From: Rhizobium freirei PRF 81
Lineage (GTDB): Bacteria; Pseudomonadota; Alphaproteobacteria; Rhizobiales; Rhizobiaceae
Length of the DNA: 64,000 bases
Direction: 5' to 3'
Assembly: GCF_000359745.1 (NCBI RefSeq)
Contig: NZ_AQHN01000016.1
Location: 1 to 64,000 of the forward strand
The notes beneath the pieces are model-generated. The model saw only the letters and a program-made list of their open reading frames with translations, searched no databases and had not been told where the DNA came from. Positions within the stretch are counted from its first letter, which is position 1; each line of letters starts with the position of its first letter. The translations under genes were made by a program, and so were the position numbers. Shown here piece after piece: positions 32,481 to 40,923 of this stretch.

Positions 32481-33329
32481 ATGACGATCAATTCCGCAGA
32501 GCTCGCCACGCTCAATCACGAGGAGCCGACAGCCTTGTCGTTCTTCACGACAGGCGATGGCGTCAGGATTGCCTACAGGATCGATGGACGGGATGACCGC
32601 CCGGCGCTCATCCTCGCCAATTCGATCGCGACCACACTGTATATGTGGGACCTCCAGATCCCGAAATTGGCCGAGCACTTTCGGGTCATCCGCTATGATT
32701 ACCGCGGCCATGGCGGCTCGGACGTGCCGGCTGGCGCCTATTCGGACGGGCGGCTCGGCCGCGACGTCCTCGAATTGATGGATTGGCTCGGGATCGAGAG
32801 GGCGCATTTTCTCGGCCTGTCCCTGGGCGGCTGGGTCGGGCAGTGGCTTGCCATCCACGCACCGGAACGGATCGACCGCCTGATCCTGAGCAATACCTCT
32901 TCCTATCTCGGCCCCGCCGAAACATTCGACAAGTCGATAGCCGCAACGCTGGCAGCGCCGGACATGAAGGAAGCCGCCGAGACCTTTCTCGGCAACTGGT
33001 TCCCGAAGGCGATGATCGCGGCGAACGAACCAGTTATTGAGCAATTCCGGGACATGCTGCTGAACACATCGCGCCAGGGCCTTGCCGGCCTGTTTGCCGC
33101 GGTGCGCGACGCCGACATGCGCCGCACCAGCGCCCTTATCCAGAACCCGACGCTCGTGATCGCCGGCGAGTTCGACACCGTGACATCGCATGCCATGGGT
33201 GAAGCCATCGCGCGCACAATCCCCGGGGCGAGGCTAAAAACCTTTCCTGCCGTACATTTCTCCAATATCGAATTTGCGCGGGCGTTCAGCGAGGAAGTGC
33301 TGACGTTCCTCGATGGACAACCGGCCTGA
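32481..33329 (+). CDS. Alpha/beta-fold hydrolase, 3-oxoadipate enol-lactonase-like
   Basis: 282 residues. The nucleophile is Ser114 in GLSLGGWVGQ. The region IAYRIDGRDDRPALILANSI, the motif RYDYRGHGGSDVP, and the stretch RLILSNTSSYLGP resemble PcaD enol-lactonases of the protocatechuate/beta-ketoadipate route. The ATG follows AGAGAAGGA. No other pca gene is nearby, so the protein may act on another lactone or ester; many homologues are annotated as PcaD on weak grounds. Control by the divergent LysR protein is likely. Confidence 0.8.
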   Translation: MTINSAELATLNHEEPTALSFFTTGDGVRIAYRIDGRDDRPALILANSIATTLYMWDLQIPKLAEHFRVIRYDYRGHGGSDVPAGAYSDGRLGRDVLELMDWLGIERAHFLGLSLGGWVGQWLAIHAPERIDRLILSNTSSYLGPAETFDKSIAATLAAPDMKEAAETFLGNWFPKAMIAANEPVIEQFRDMLLNTSRQGLAGLFAAVRDADMRRTSALIQNPTLVIAGEFDTVTSHAMGEAIARTIPGARLKTFPAVHFSNIEFARAFSEEVLTFLDGQPA

Positions 33330-33356
33330 CAGCGGCTCTGCCGATCCATGATGCCT

Positions 33357-33396
33357 GACGTTGCTGCCGTGACCGACGCCTCACGGCCGTAACGTC
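33357..33396. terminator. Hairpin between convergent genes
   Basis: GACGTT (33357-33362) pairs with AACGTC (33391-33396), and CCGTGA (33367-33372) pairs with TCACGG (33381-33386), giving a two-segment stem with a 4x4 internal loop. No clear T-run is present. Its place between the ends of the hydrolase and DUF4337 genes suits a bidirectional transcript end. Confidence 0.5.
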
Positions 33397-33463
33397 GGGC
33401 GCCATTTGATATGCGGCGCCTGAAAGGCAGCGCACTGCCGTTCGTCCCAGTGGCTGCGCCCGC

Positions 33464-34048
33464 CTATCCTGCGGCCCAGGTCCCCAGACAAAGCAGAGCT
33501 CCCAGAAGACCCAAAGCCGAGGAGCTCCACCAGACAAGGCGCTTTCGGGTGAGCGCTGCCACCGCCCCCAAAGCGATCGAAATTTGCAGCATGGCGACGG
33601 AATAAGCGTAGAAGTGATGGCGATGAATAAGCTCGTTGGCTTCGTCATCCTTCTGGTCTCTTGCCTTCTCAAGCTCCTGCGCCTGAGCGCCTGCGGCCTT
33701 CTGCTCGTCCGCATATCTTTGGATCGTTTTGTCCAGATCGGGAGAGGCTGACTTGCCGTCAGAGGCCAGAAGCTGCTTCTGCGTTTCAAGGATCACTGCC
33801 TTGATGCCTTTTGCCTGATAATAGGCCCACTGGTCGGAGGCCTGAGCCTGCTTCTGCGTTGCCTCGGTCTTGAGCGCCAGCGCCTCGTTGATGGTCCCGC
33901 CCGCCAGAAGCGAGCCGAGAGCCGCAAGGGCGGCGAAGAACGCCGTCGTCAAAGCGATAAAGCGTAGCAGCGAGGCGGACTTTTTCTCGATCTCCTCGTC
34001 GATCGCTTCCCGCAATTTGTCGGTATCGACCTCAATCTCTTCAGGCAT
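33464..34048 (-). CDS. DUF4337-type membrane protein
   Basis: 194 residues from the ATG at 34048, which has a GGAG site; a longer start at 34072 is possible. The N-terminus is acidic (MPEEIEVDTDKLREAIDEEI). It is followed by a membrane helix (FIALTTAFFAALAALGSLLAG), a long charged helical middle rich in Gln/Glu/Lys, and two more helices near the C-terminus. This matches the DUF4337 layout. The function of the family is unknown. It is a lone gene, convergent with the enol-lactonase-like gene. Confidence 0.75.
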   Translation of the reverse strand: MPEEIEVDTDKLREAIDEEIEKKSASLLRFIALTTAFFAALAALGSLLAGGTINEALALKTEATQKQAQASDQWAYYQAKGIKAVILETQKQLLASDGKSASPDLDKTIQRYADEQKAAGAQAQELEKARDQKDDEANELIHRHHFYAYSVAMLQISIALGAVAALTRKRLVWWSSSALGLLGALLCLGTWAAG

Positions 34049-34327
34049 CGCGCAGCTCCGAAAATTAAACACAAGGCCGGCATTGCTGCACGGATCATCT
34101 AACGATCATGGCGTAGCCGAATTACGATCTCAATAGCCGGTCCGCCGTTCGAACGCCTTTCAAACACAATACTGTGCGCTGTCGCCCCATCAAAAAGATG
34201 AGTTCGTAGCTTAGAGACAAGGCGGACCGCGCAGCGGGTTTATCCCGACACGGGAACTGAAGCTGGAAGCGGGCGACGGAGCGTCGCCCGAGTGTCTGCG
34301 GCTCGTTGAGCGGCAGCGGCAAGTTAC

Positions 34328-34645
34328 TTATTCGACCGAAAGAACTTCGCCCGTGCGCCGGTCGATCACAACCTTCAGATCGTCGCCATCGCGATCCGAA
34401 CCTTGGACGATGAAGACATTTCGTCTGCGGGCAACGTCATCCACCTCCTGCATGCCTTCACCTCTTGCGATGCGAATGGCCTGACGTTCGCTGATACCCA
34501 TGTCAACAGGCGGCGGCTCCATGCCGGGATTGACCCGCACTCCGCCCGGACCGATCTCAATGCTTTGTGAGAACGATGGTGTTGCTGACATGATGGTCAC
34601 TACTGCAATCGCCGCTATGGCAAGACTCTTGAACATGGGGGGCAT
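34328..34645 (-). CDS. Small exported PepSY-domain protein
   Basis: 105 residues with a clear signal peptide (SLAIAAIAVVTIMSATPSFSQ). The C-terminal half fits PepSY: ISERQAIRIARGEGM, then VIDRRTGEVLSVE at the end. PepSY proteins are small periplasmic or envelope proteins; some restrain proteases or bind metals. An internal ATG at 34636 is an equally possible start. It is monocistronic as far as can be seen. Confidence 0.8.
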   Translation of the reverse strand: MPPMFKSLAIAAIAVVTIMSATPSFSQSIEIGPGGVRVNPGMEPPPVDMGISERQAIRIARGEGMQEVDDVARRRNVFIVQGSDRDGDDLKVVIDRRTGEVLSVE

Positions 34646-34763
34646 CCGGAAATTATGGGAATCGTGTCGTCACGATTTTCTCTCGCTGTTTCATGGAGAA
34701 TAATCAAGAGCAGTATTTGCCTCCAGTGGTCTTCGACGCCTATTCAAAGAGAGATTTACCTGA

Positions 34764-35045
34764 TCATCGCGCCAGAATGGCTGCTGTTCTGCCAATGTGA
34801 GAGTTTGGACGTCGGATGATCTTGGCGGAAGGCGTAGACTTGCATTCTGCCGCCTGTAGAAGATCATCGATCAGTTTCATGAGATCCGCGTCCCGCAAGC
34901 CCGGGAAAGCCAGAGCGGCCTCGCCCATAAGCGTCGTGAGAATGACCGTCGGCGGATAGCTTGCGGCGATCAGGGCCGCAAGATTTTCGGCCAGGTCATT
35001 CATTGCCTTGAGTGCGCCGCCAACCACATCATGTGTTTGTCGCAT
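34764..35045 (-). CDS. Hypothetical small helical protein
   Basis: 93 residues, mostly helical, with an Ala/Leu-rich centre (MNDLAENLAALIAASYPP; FPGLRDADLMKLIDDLLQAA) and a basic C-terminus. I do not recognise a family. Composition is protein-like and no longer overlapping frame competes; a weak CGAGAAA lies before the ATG. Cytoplasmic location is expected, as no signal peptide is seen. Confidence 0.5.
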   Translation of the reverse strand: MRQTHDVVGGALKAMNDLAENLAALIAASYPPTVILTTLMGEAALAFPGLRDADLMKLIDDLLQAAECKSTPSAKIIRRPNSHIGRTAAILAR

Positions 35046-35691
35046 TTGGGATTTCTCGTTGTTGATCCAACGAAATCCCGCTAGCAGCCCGTGCCTTGCG
35101 CAATGGTATAAAGAGCCGGCTGCATTTTAACGATCTGTAGCCGGGTAGCGTGTCAGCGATCTACCCGGCCTATGATTTGATCCGGGAATTGCTGGCAAAA
35201 TCAATGCCGGCTGATCAGATTTTTGATGCAGGCGGTCTGCCGTGACATCCCGTTTAAACATAACGATGCGCCGGCTGAGGAGGAGGTGATTTTTCGTCCC
35301 GAAGGTACGGACCCGAAGATCGGTCTGTGATGGTGAATCAGACTATGGTCTGAATGCCCAAGGCATAGGTCCAATGGCTGTGGAAAGGTGGGATTCTGGC
35401 GATATTGTAGTGCGCGATGATTTGCGGAGACGACCGCGGCCATGGGTGACGGACGTTTTGTGAAAGAGGTGCGCTGGATGTCCGCTCGATCATTGATGCA
35501 GCCAGGATCGGCCCTGCGTTAGCCATTGGTGATGCGCAACTCGGTCGATGACAACAATCGATCTGACCGCAATGTGAACCGTGATGACGCTGCTCGGTCA
35601 GAGCAAATAGTTGGAAAGAAGAAGCAACACGGAAACACGCGACGATCAGACTATCTTCCGGTTCGGAACAACCAATTGACGGGATAGAAAA
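35046..35691. other. Gene-poor, lower-GC interval of about 650 bp with a hairpin
   Basis: No convincing gene. A perfect 9-bp inverted repeat, GCCGGGTAG (35140-35148) and CTACCCGGC (35161-35169), surrounds a 12-nt loop with no T-run. A frame on the minus strand (35338-35880) is Cys/His/Ser-rich, lacks family features and overlaps better candidates, so it is not called. Confidence 0.4.
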
Positions 35692-35757
35692 TTGAAACCA
35701 GCCATAAATACTCCCCCAGCAGGCGAGATACCGAAAACGAGATATGTGGAGGCATGC

Positions 35758-35907
35758 ATGTTTGCGCTTGAGCCTTCCATTGAGAGCTTGGTTACCGCGG
35801 CGTTGAAAGCAGGTTGGGATCGGGAATCCGTTCTCCTGGCGATTATAAACAGCGCCATGAGCAACGCTGAAAAAATACAATCATCCTCTCCGATGATGCA
35901 TTCATGA
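35758..35907 (+). CDS. Hypothetical small protein, first of an overlapping pair
   Basis: 49 residues from the ATG at 35758, which has GTGGAGG about six bases upstream; an in-frame TTG at 35692 would give 71. The product (MFALEPSIESLVTAALKAGW onward) looks like a short amphipathic helix pair. Its TGA overlaps the ATG of the next gene by four bases, supporting genuine translation of both. No family recognised. Confidence 0.5.
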   Translation: MFALEPSIESLVTAALKAGWDRESVLLAIINSAMSNAEKIQSSSPMMHS

Positions 35908-36242
35908 ACGAAAGCTTGTTGGCCAAACCCATGTCAGACAGAAGTGTAGATCTAATCCAGACGATGCAGGTTTATTTCGCATTCAAGGGCGAAATGAAAA
36001 GACTGAAGGACGTGTTGGAGCACGAGCGGCAAGTGTGCGGCGAAACGATCGCAACCTTCTATGATGCACGCAGAAATGTATCATTTGCATTCGAAATCAC
36101 CCGCTTCGCCGAATGCCGGAAGCAGATGGATCGCCTGCTCATAGAGGCCGAGGAAACAATCGAAGATCTGAATGCCGCTTCAGATATGGTCGCGAATACA
36201 AGCTCGGAGACCGGACGGCCCTCGTGGGCATCGTTGACTTAA
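35904..36242 (+). CDS. Hypothetical helical protein, second of an overlapping pair
   Basis: 112 residues, strongly helical and charged (YFAFKGEMKRLKDVLEHERQ; EFITRF-like FEITRFAECRKQMDRLLIEA), possibly coiled coil over residues 25-100. The ATG overlaps the previous stop. Base composition is more AT-rich than the flanking genes, which hints at accessory origin. No family recognised; a small regulatory or structural partner of the preceding peptide is one possibility. Confidence 0.55.
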   Translation: MNESLLAKPMSDRSVDLIQTMQVYFAFKGEMKRLKDVLEHERQVCGETIATFYDARRNVSFAFEITRFAECRKQMDRLLIEAEETIEDLNAASDMVANTSSETGRPSWASLT

Positions 36243-36352
36243 CCACCTCCGGAAATCGACTGGGCAGGATCTGGTCATCGGTCGAACCGAAGCCTGCCGG
36301 CAAATCGCGCTTCCTGCCGTTGCCTGCTTCGCAAGTCCTTCGGTGCGACCTT

Positions 36353-36769
36353 TTACCAGCCGAACAACAGGGCTGCGCCCGTCTGTCCGTCGCCGTTCTG
36401 CACGATCTGCGTGTCGGTGTTCCTTCCGAATTGGAAGATCCCATAGGAGTTGTCGTAGCCATTCTGCCGCAGCGTGGCGGAATGGCCGTTGCCCTTCTGG
36501 CGAACAATGCCGACATTGTCCCGTCCATTCTGTGCAACGCCGGCATAATTGCCTTGCCCGCGCTGACGGATATCGGCACCGCTCCGTACATGCTTATAGA
36601 AAGAATAGGCTCTCAGGCCGAGATCCATCATGTCGGCATCCTCTGCGCTCTGCGGCGAGAGATAAAACGCGATCGAACCACCCGCATTCGCAGGGCCGGC
36701 CAGCGCCGCGATGCCAAGGAATGCTGCAATCGTGGCAGTGCCCAGAGTAGTGGCAAACTTGCGGTTCAT
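36353..36769 (-). CDS. Curlin-repeat protein (CsgA/CsgB-like)
   Basis: 138 residues from the ATG at 36769, preceded by AGGAGAG; longer starts lack a site. The signal peptide ends near AGPANAG. The mature part holds curlin repeats of about 22 residues with the pattern (I/V)xQxGxxNxAxxxQ: ADIRQRGQGNYAGVAQNG, VGIVRQKGNGHSATLRQNG, YGIFQFGRNTDTQIVQNG. It is exported and predicted to form amyloid fibre. As the last gene of the csgA-csgH-csgB-like set it could be the nucleator; sequence alone does not decide major or minor subunit. Confidence 0.85.
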   Translation of the reverse strand: MNRKFATTLGTATIAAFLGIAALAGPANAGGSIAFYLSPQSAEDADMMDLGLRAYSFYKHVRSGADIRQRGQGNYAGVAQNGRDNVGIVRQKGNGHSATLRQNGYDNSYGIFQFGRNTDTQIVQNGDGQTGAALLFGW

Positions 36770-37031
36770 GGATGTCTCTCCTTGTTCGGCCATCACCAGC
36801 CAATGTCTCACTCTCGCAAAACCAAGCTGAACCGTGTCGGAAGACGCCATTCACCCAGCATTTATCTGGCTAGGCAAAGGAAGCTCGCAGACGGTTTAGG
36901 AGCTTCCACGCGACTGCCGTACCAAGCAGCGAAAGCCACTCAGCAGCTCCTTGAAGCGCCGAGTGGCTCTAAAGTTTGCGCGTATGCGATCGCGGACGGA
37001 AAAGCCGCCAGGCATTTTTCCGGTATGACAT

Positions 37032-37436
37032 TCAGAACGTACCAGTCACCTGCTTGCTGCAGCTTACATTCGTTCCGTCCAGCTTCAACCTGAGCTTTAC
37101 ATCGTAAGAAGCGCGGGTTGCGCCGACGCTCATTCGGCCGAGCGATGCCGTGCGACCCGCCACTACCGAAAAATCGCCACTCTGCTGGATGTTCGAGGAG
37201 CCCCCCTCGCCGCCGCCCGAGACGCTGACACTGTAAGTGCCGCTCACGTCCTTGTCGGAATGCACGAGAGGCTCGAGAAATACCGTATCGCCGTCAGTTC
37301 TGTCGCGGATTTCGCAGCGAACCGGCCCGGCCTGCGACCGCTCGGCGTCGAGCACGGCAGCGCTCGCGCCGACGGCGACCAGTCCGGCAAGTGTAACCGC
37401 CACGACGACGGAAATGCGTCTGTCGGAGCTAACCAT
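37032..37436 (-). CDS. csgH: Curli assembly chaperone CsgH
   Basis: 134 residues from the ATG at 37436, which has AAGGAGA seven bases upstream. The signal peptide (ISVVVAVTLAGLVAVGASAA) is followed by a small beta-rich periplasmic domain with two cysteines (PVRCEIRDRTDG and NVSCSKQVTGTF) that could form a disulfide. The beta pattern GTYSVSVSGGGEGGSSNIQQ and SYDVKLRLKLDG matches CsgH, the alphaproteobacterial counterpart of CsgC that delays amyloid formation in the periplasm. It lies between two curlin genes on the same strand. Confidence 0.85.
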   Translation of the reverse strand: MVSSDRRISVVVAVTLAGLVAVGASAAVLDAERSQAGPVRCEIRDRTDGDTVFLEPLVHSDKDVSGTYSVSVSGGGEGGSSNIQQSGDFSVVAGRTASLGRMSVGATRASYDVKLRLKLDGTNVSCSKQVTGTF

Positions 37437-37504
37437 GGATCGTCTCCTTGTCATGGTTTGGGAGCGGCCGGAAATGATACATCCCGGCCCCCGCTGGGTT
37501 GAAG

Positions 37505-37942
37505 TTAAGGGCAGGTCTGAACAAATGCGGCGACATTGCCGCCACCGCCCTGGCTTACATTGGCGCTGCAACCGTGGCCGACCTGTACGCCAGCCGTGAT
37601 GTTGTCGTTGCCGTCCTGCGTCAAAATCGCGGTGTGGTTCGAGCCGAACTGCCCGATGCCGGCCACGTTGCGGTTGCCGTATTGATAGGTCGCGCCGTAA
37701 TTATCGCTGCCCTCTTGCCCAATGGCCGACAGATTGCGATGGCCGTATTGCTGCCCGATAGCATTGTTGTAGCGCCCCTCCTGGTAGAAACGGACGCGGT
37801 TGCTGTGGCCGTTCTGCGCGCCACCGGCAGAATTGTGCCAGCCGTATTGTTCGATGCGTACGTCGTTTGCCAAAGCCGGAGTGATTACAGTGCCACCGAT
37901 GGCAGCGGCAACAAGGATGCTGATAATGGACGTGCGGATCAT
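37505..37942 (-). CDS. Curlin-repeat protein (CsgA-like)
   Basis: 145 residues; AGGAGAG precedes the ATG. The signal peptide ends near PALAND. Repeats of about 22 residues rich in Gln, Asn and Gly follow (VRIEQYGWHNSAGGAQNG; NRVRFYQEGRYNNAIGQQYG; LSAIGQEGSDNYGATYQYG; VAGIGQFGSNHTAILTQDG). The C-terminal region has two cysteines (GHGCSANVSQ and FVQTCP), unusual for curlins. It is the promoter-proximal gene of the curli set, 68 bp ahead of csgH. It is expected to be secreted by CsgG, which is not in this window. Confidence 0.87.
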   Translation of the reverse strand: MIRTSIISILVAAAIGGTVITPALANDVRIEQYGWHNSAGGAQNGHSNRVRFYQEGRYNNAIGQQYGHRNLSAIGQEGSDNYGATYQYGNRNVAGIGQFGSNHTAILTQDGNDNITAGVQVGHGCSANVSQGGGGNVAAFVQTCP

Positions 37943-38545
37943 TTTGGCTCTCCTGGTGTGCGGATATGACCGCTGTTGAACGGCTCCTTGGTAAGCCTGT
38001 CATCCGGAATGAATGCTGAAGGTGACGTTCATCGAAAATTCATGACCATAGCCTCAAGGCGGCGACGATGCGCCTGTGTGGGGGGCAAAAGCTAAGCACC
38101 TCAGGCCGGGGAGGTCAGGCTCAGTCTTTGCGCCGGTTTGAATCGTCCCGATCGCACAGCTGTGCTGGCGCACTTTCTCAACGAGAGCCTTAGCCCCGCT
38201 CGTGAACGGGATAATTCAATAGAATTGAATATTCGAAATAGAAAAATCGCCGGAGATACTTATCCGATTTTCGCGTCTGGCATCTTTAAACCTATAGGCG
38301 CAATTCCTACCTGCTCTATCGTTATGTCTATCAAGGCAACACCGATGTGAGATCACTCACGACTACGCCGTTCCTCAGTGGGGATTGAGGGCGCGCGGTC
38401 ACTTTCCCAGACAATGAGCAACCCAATCCTTCGGCACACCCTTGGTGCGTCGATCGCATAGGCGCGCAATCTCCCCGTCTTATCAACCAATACCAACCGG
38501 GCGGCTGTCGGGTGGACGAACCCGTGCGCCCATAGGAGAGAAAAG
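37943..38545. other. Intergenic interval of about 600 bp upstream of the curli and SPFH genes
   Basis: Divergent control region for csgA-like (minus) and the SPFH gene (plus). An AT-rich stretch lies around 38210-38340. A 70-residue frame at 38138-38350 has no family signature or ribosome site and is not called. No recognisable CsgD-type or sigma-specific motif was found. Confidence 0.4.
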
Positions 38546-40591
38546 ATGGAAGCCCCAGTATATCTGAGCCCGATGGAATGGATGGCGATCGAAATCGCTA
38601 TCGCAGTCGTCGCGCTGACAATTATCTTCCGGTGGAGCGGCGTGATCCGCTATATCCCCAACGACAGGCTCGGCATCCTCGAAAAGCTGTGGAGCTTTCG
38701 CGGCTCCGTCAGACATGGCTTCATCGCGCTCAGCGGCGAGGCCGGCTTTCAGCCGGATGTCGTGCGCGGTGGCCTGCACTTCTTCATGCCGTTCCAGTAT
38801 TCGATGCACCGCGCCAATCTCGTGACCATTCCTCAAGGCCAGATCGGCTACGTCTTCGCCCGCGACGGCAAGCCGCTGCCGCCAACCCAGACGCTTGCCT
38901 CGAACATCGAAGCCGACGATTTCCAGGACGTGCGCGGCTTTCTTGTCAAAGGCGGCCAGAAGGGTCCGCAGCGCAAGATCCTGCGCGAAGGCACCTATGC
39001 GATCAATCTCGCCCAGTTCATCGTGCTGACCGCGCAATCGATCTATGCCGTCAATCTGAGCTCATCGGAACAGAAGCTGTTTGCCGATATGTCGACGCTG
39101 ATTACCGAGCGGAATGGCTTCGAACCCGTCGTCATTCATGATGCGGAAGACATGATCGGCATCGTTACCATCCATGACGGTCCGGCGCTGCCCGATGGCG
39201 AGATCATCGCGCCGACGGTCGCCAACGATCCGAAGGATCAAAACTTCCACAATAATTTCCAGGATCCGGAGAAGTTCCTCAACGCCGGCGGCTATCGCGG
39301 CCGTCAACTGCAGGTGCTTGCCGACGGCAGCTATTTCCTCAACCGCATCTTCGCGACCGTCGAACTGGTCGAAAAGACGATCATTGGCGTTGGCACGGTG
39401 GGTGTCGTCGTTTCCTATACCGGCCGGCGCGGCGCGGATATCTCAGGCCAGTCCTATCGTCACGGCGAATTGGTCGAAACTGGCGCGCGCGGTGTCTGGT
39501 CGACGCCACTCCTGCCAGGCAAATATGCCTTCAATACTTACGCCGGCAATCTCGTCATCGTGCCGACCACCAACTTCGTGCTCAAATGGACCAAGGAGCA
39601 GTTCGGCGAACACAGGCTGGACGAAAACCTGTCCGAAGTGTCTCTGATCACCAAGGATGCGTTCGAACCCGTGCTGCCGCTCTCGGTCGTCGTACATATC
39701 GACTATATGAAGGCGCCCCTTGTCGTGCAGCGTTTCGGCGATATCAAGCGGCTGGTCGAGCAGACGCTCGATCCGATGGTTTCGGCCTATTTCAAGAACA
39801 TCGCCCAGACCAAGACGTTGATCGAACTCTTGCAGGAGCGCAGCGAGATCCAGCGCAAATCCGGCGAGGAAATGCGCGAGAAATTTGCCTCATACAGCCT
39901 CGAACTGCAGGAAGTGCTGATTGGCACGCCGCGCGCCAACAATGGCCAGAACAGCATAGAACAGATCCTGATCCAGCTGCGCGAACGCCAGATCGCGGTC
40001 GAAAAGGTCGAGACCTATAAGCTGCAGGAAGCGGCAGCAATCCAGGAACGCACGTTGCGCGAGAAGGAGGCGCTTGCCGAACAGCAGGCCAAGATCACGA
40101 CATCCGCGCTCACCATCGAGATCAGCGAGAACGAGGGTAAGGCGCAACTCGCCCGCACCCGCCAACAGGCGGAAACGATCCAGGTCACCGCCAAGGCCGA
40201 GGCCGAGAAGGTACGACTTGCCGGCCTCGGTGAGGCCGACCGGATCAAGGCCATAGCACTTGCCGATGCTGAACGCATCAAGGCGACCGGCTTTGCCGAT
40301 GCCGACAAGGTACGCGCCGTTGGTCTGGCGGAAGCCGACGCCACCGAGAAGAAGGTCGCAGCCTTCGGCGGGCCGGACTATCAGCTCAACTCGCAGGTCC
40401 TCATGCGCTTCGCCGAAGCGATCGAGAACGGCAGGCTGCCGCTCGTGCCGCAAATTCAGGTCGGTGGTTCCGGCGGTGAGAAGGGTGCCACCAATGGCCT
40501 TGTGGAAATGATGCTGTCGATGCTGGTCGCCGACCGGCTCGGCAGGCAGAGTCCGGCGGTTGCGGCGCCACTGTCGGCCGAGCAGAATTGA
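38546..40591 (+). CDS. SPFH/flotillin-family membrane protein
   Basis: 681 residues with GGAGAG before the ATG. One N-terminal membrane helix (about 12-30; WMAIEIAIAVVALTIIF) is followed by an SPFH/band-7 domain (NDRLGILEKLW; VPTTNFVLKW). Then comes a long Ala/Glu/Lys coiled coil of degenerate repeats (AKAEAEKVRLAGLGEADRIK and ALADAERIKATGFADAD). A Gly-rich tail follows (VGGSGGEKGATNG). Flotillin-like proteins build oligomeric membrane scaffolds. It is longer than FloT-type proteins because of insertions in the SPFH half. A terminator follows directly, so it appears monocistronic. Confidence 0.88.
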   Translation: MEAPVYLSPMEWMAIEIAIAVVALTIIFRWSGVIRYIPNDRLGILEKLWSFRGSVRHGFIALSGEAGFQPDVVRGGLHFFMPFQYSMHRANLVTIPQGQIGYVFARDGKPLPPTQTLASNIEADDFQDVRGFLVKGGQKGPQRKILREGTYAINLAQFIVLTAQSIYAVNLSSSEQKLFADMSTLITERNGFEPVVIHDAEDMIGIVTIHDGPALPDGEIIAPTVANDPKDQNFHNNFQDPEKFLNAGGYRGRQLQVLADGSYFLNRIFATVELVEKTIIGVGTVGVVVSYTGRRGADISGQSYRHGELVETGARGVWSTPLLPGKYAFNTYAGNLVIVPTTNFVLKWTKEQFGEHRLDENLSEVSLITKDAFEPVLPLSVVVHIDYMKAPLVVQRFGDIKRLVEQTLDPMVSAYFKNIAQTKTLIELLQERSEIQRKSGEEMREKFASYSLELQEVLIGTPRANNGQNSIEQILIQLRERQIAVEKVETYKLQEAAAIQERTLREKEALAEQQAKITTSALTIEISENEGKAQLARTRQQAETIQVTAKAEAEKVRLAGLGEADRIKAIALADAERIKATGFADADKVRAVGLAEADATEKKVAAFGGPDYQLNSQVLMRFAEAIENGRLPLVPQIQVGGSGGEKGATNGLVEMMLSMLVADRLGRQSPAVAAPLSAEQN

Positions 40592-40597
40592 TTATGG

Positions 40598-40624
40598 ATG
40601 GGCCGGTCACGCCGGCCCATTTTT
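40598..40624 (+). terminator. Intrinsic terminator after the SPFH gene
   Basis: ATGGGCCGG (40598-40606), loop TCACG, CCGGCCCAT (40612-40620), then TTTT. A perfect 9-bp GC-rich stem seven bases after the stop codon. Confidence 0.9.
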
Positions 40625-40761
40625 ACACCCTGTCTATGAAAAGCAGTGCCGTAGCTGGCGGGTATGCGAACGAATATGAAACGATCGCTTTCGGCAGCGA
40701 CGGAACATGCGACCGGGCGACAAGCCGAGTTCGCATAACTGCCTGCCATGGAATTCGACCG

Positions 40762-40865
40762 CTAAAGCGCGTCGCAATCGCCCAGATCCGCTTCTCGCGC
40801 TTTAGGTCTATGATTTCCCGCCTGTCGTTATCGCAAAACCGCTATCCATTTTTGCGCGGCTGCTT
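40762..40865. repeat. Rhizobial-type intergenic palindromic repeat
   Basis: CTAAAGCGCG (40762-40771) and CGCGCTTTAG (40796-40805) form a perfect 10-bp inverted repeat. It is followed by GGTCTATGATTTCCCGCC and a CGCAAAACCGCT...TTTTTGCGCGGC stem. I recognise this as the widespread Rhizobium/Agrobacterium intergenic repeat, from memory, not by a search. Confidence 0.65.
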
Positions 40866-40886
40866 TGACTTCGGGCGTGATCGGAG

Positions 40887-40919
40887 GCGTGCGGTGGCTG
40901 TTTTTCAGGCACCGCACGC
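40887..40919 (-). terminator. Hairpin downstream of the DUF4139 gene
   Basis: GCGTGCGGTG (40887-40896) pairs perfectly with CACCGCACGC (40910-40919). The interior CTG/CAG pairs after one mismatch, leaving a TTTTT loop. It starts five bases beyond the DUF4139 stop on the minus strand. No U-run follows in that direction, so it may be a transcript-stabilising stem or a factor-assisted end. Confidence 0.55.
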
Positions 40920-40923
40920 TATT

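Noticed and set aside
35338..35880. A 180-residue minus-strand open frame
   Set aside because: Cys/His/Ser-rich composition, no family signature, and it overlaps the better-supported coupled small genes on the plus strand.
36113..37093. A 326-residue plus-strand open frame
   Set aside because: Runs antisense through a curlin gene whose repeats and signal peptide are clear.
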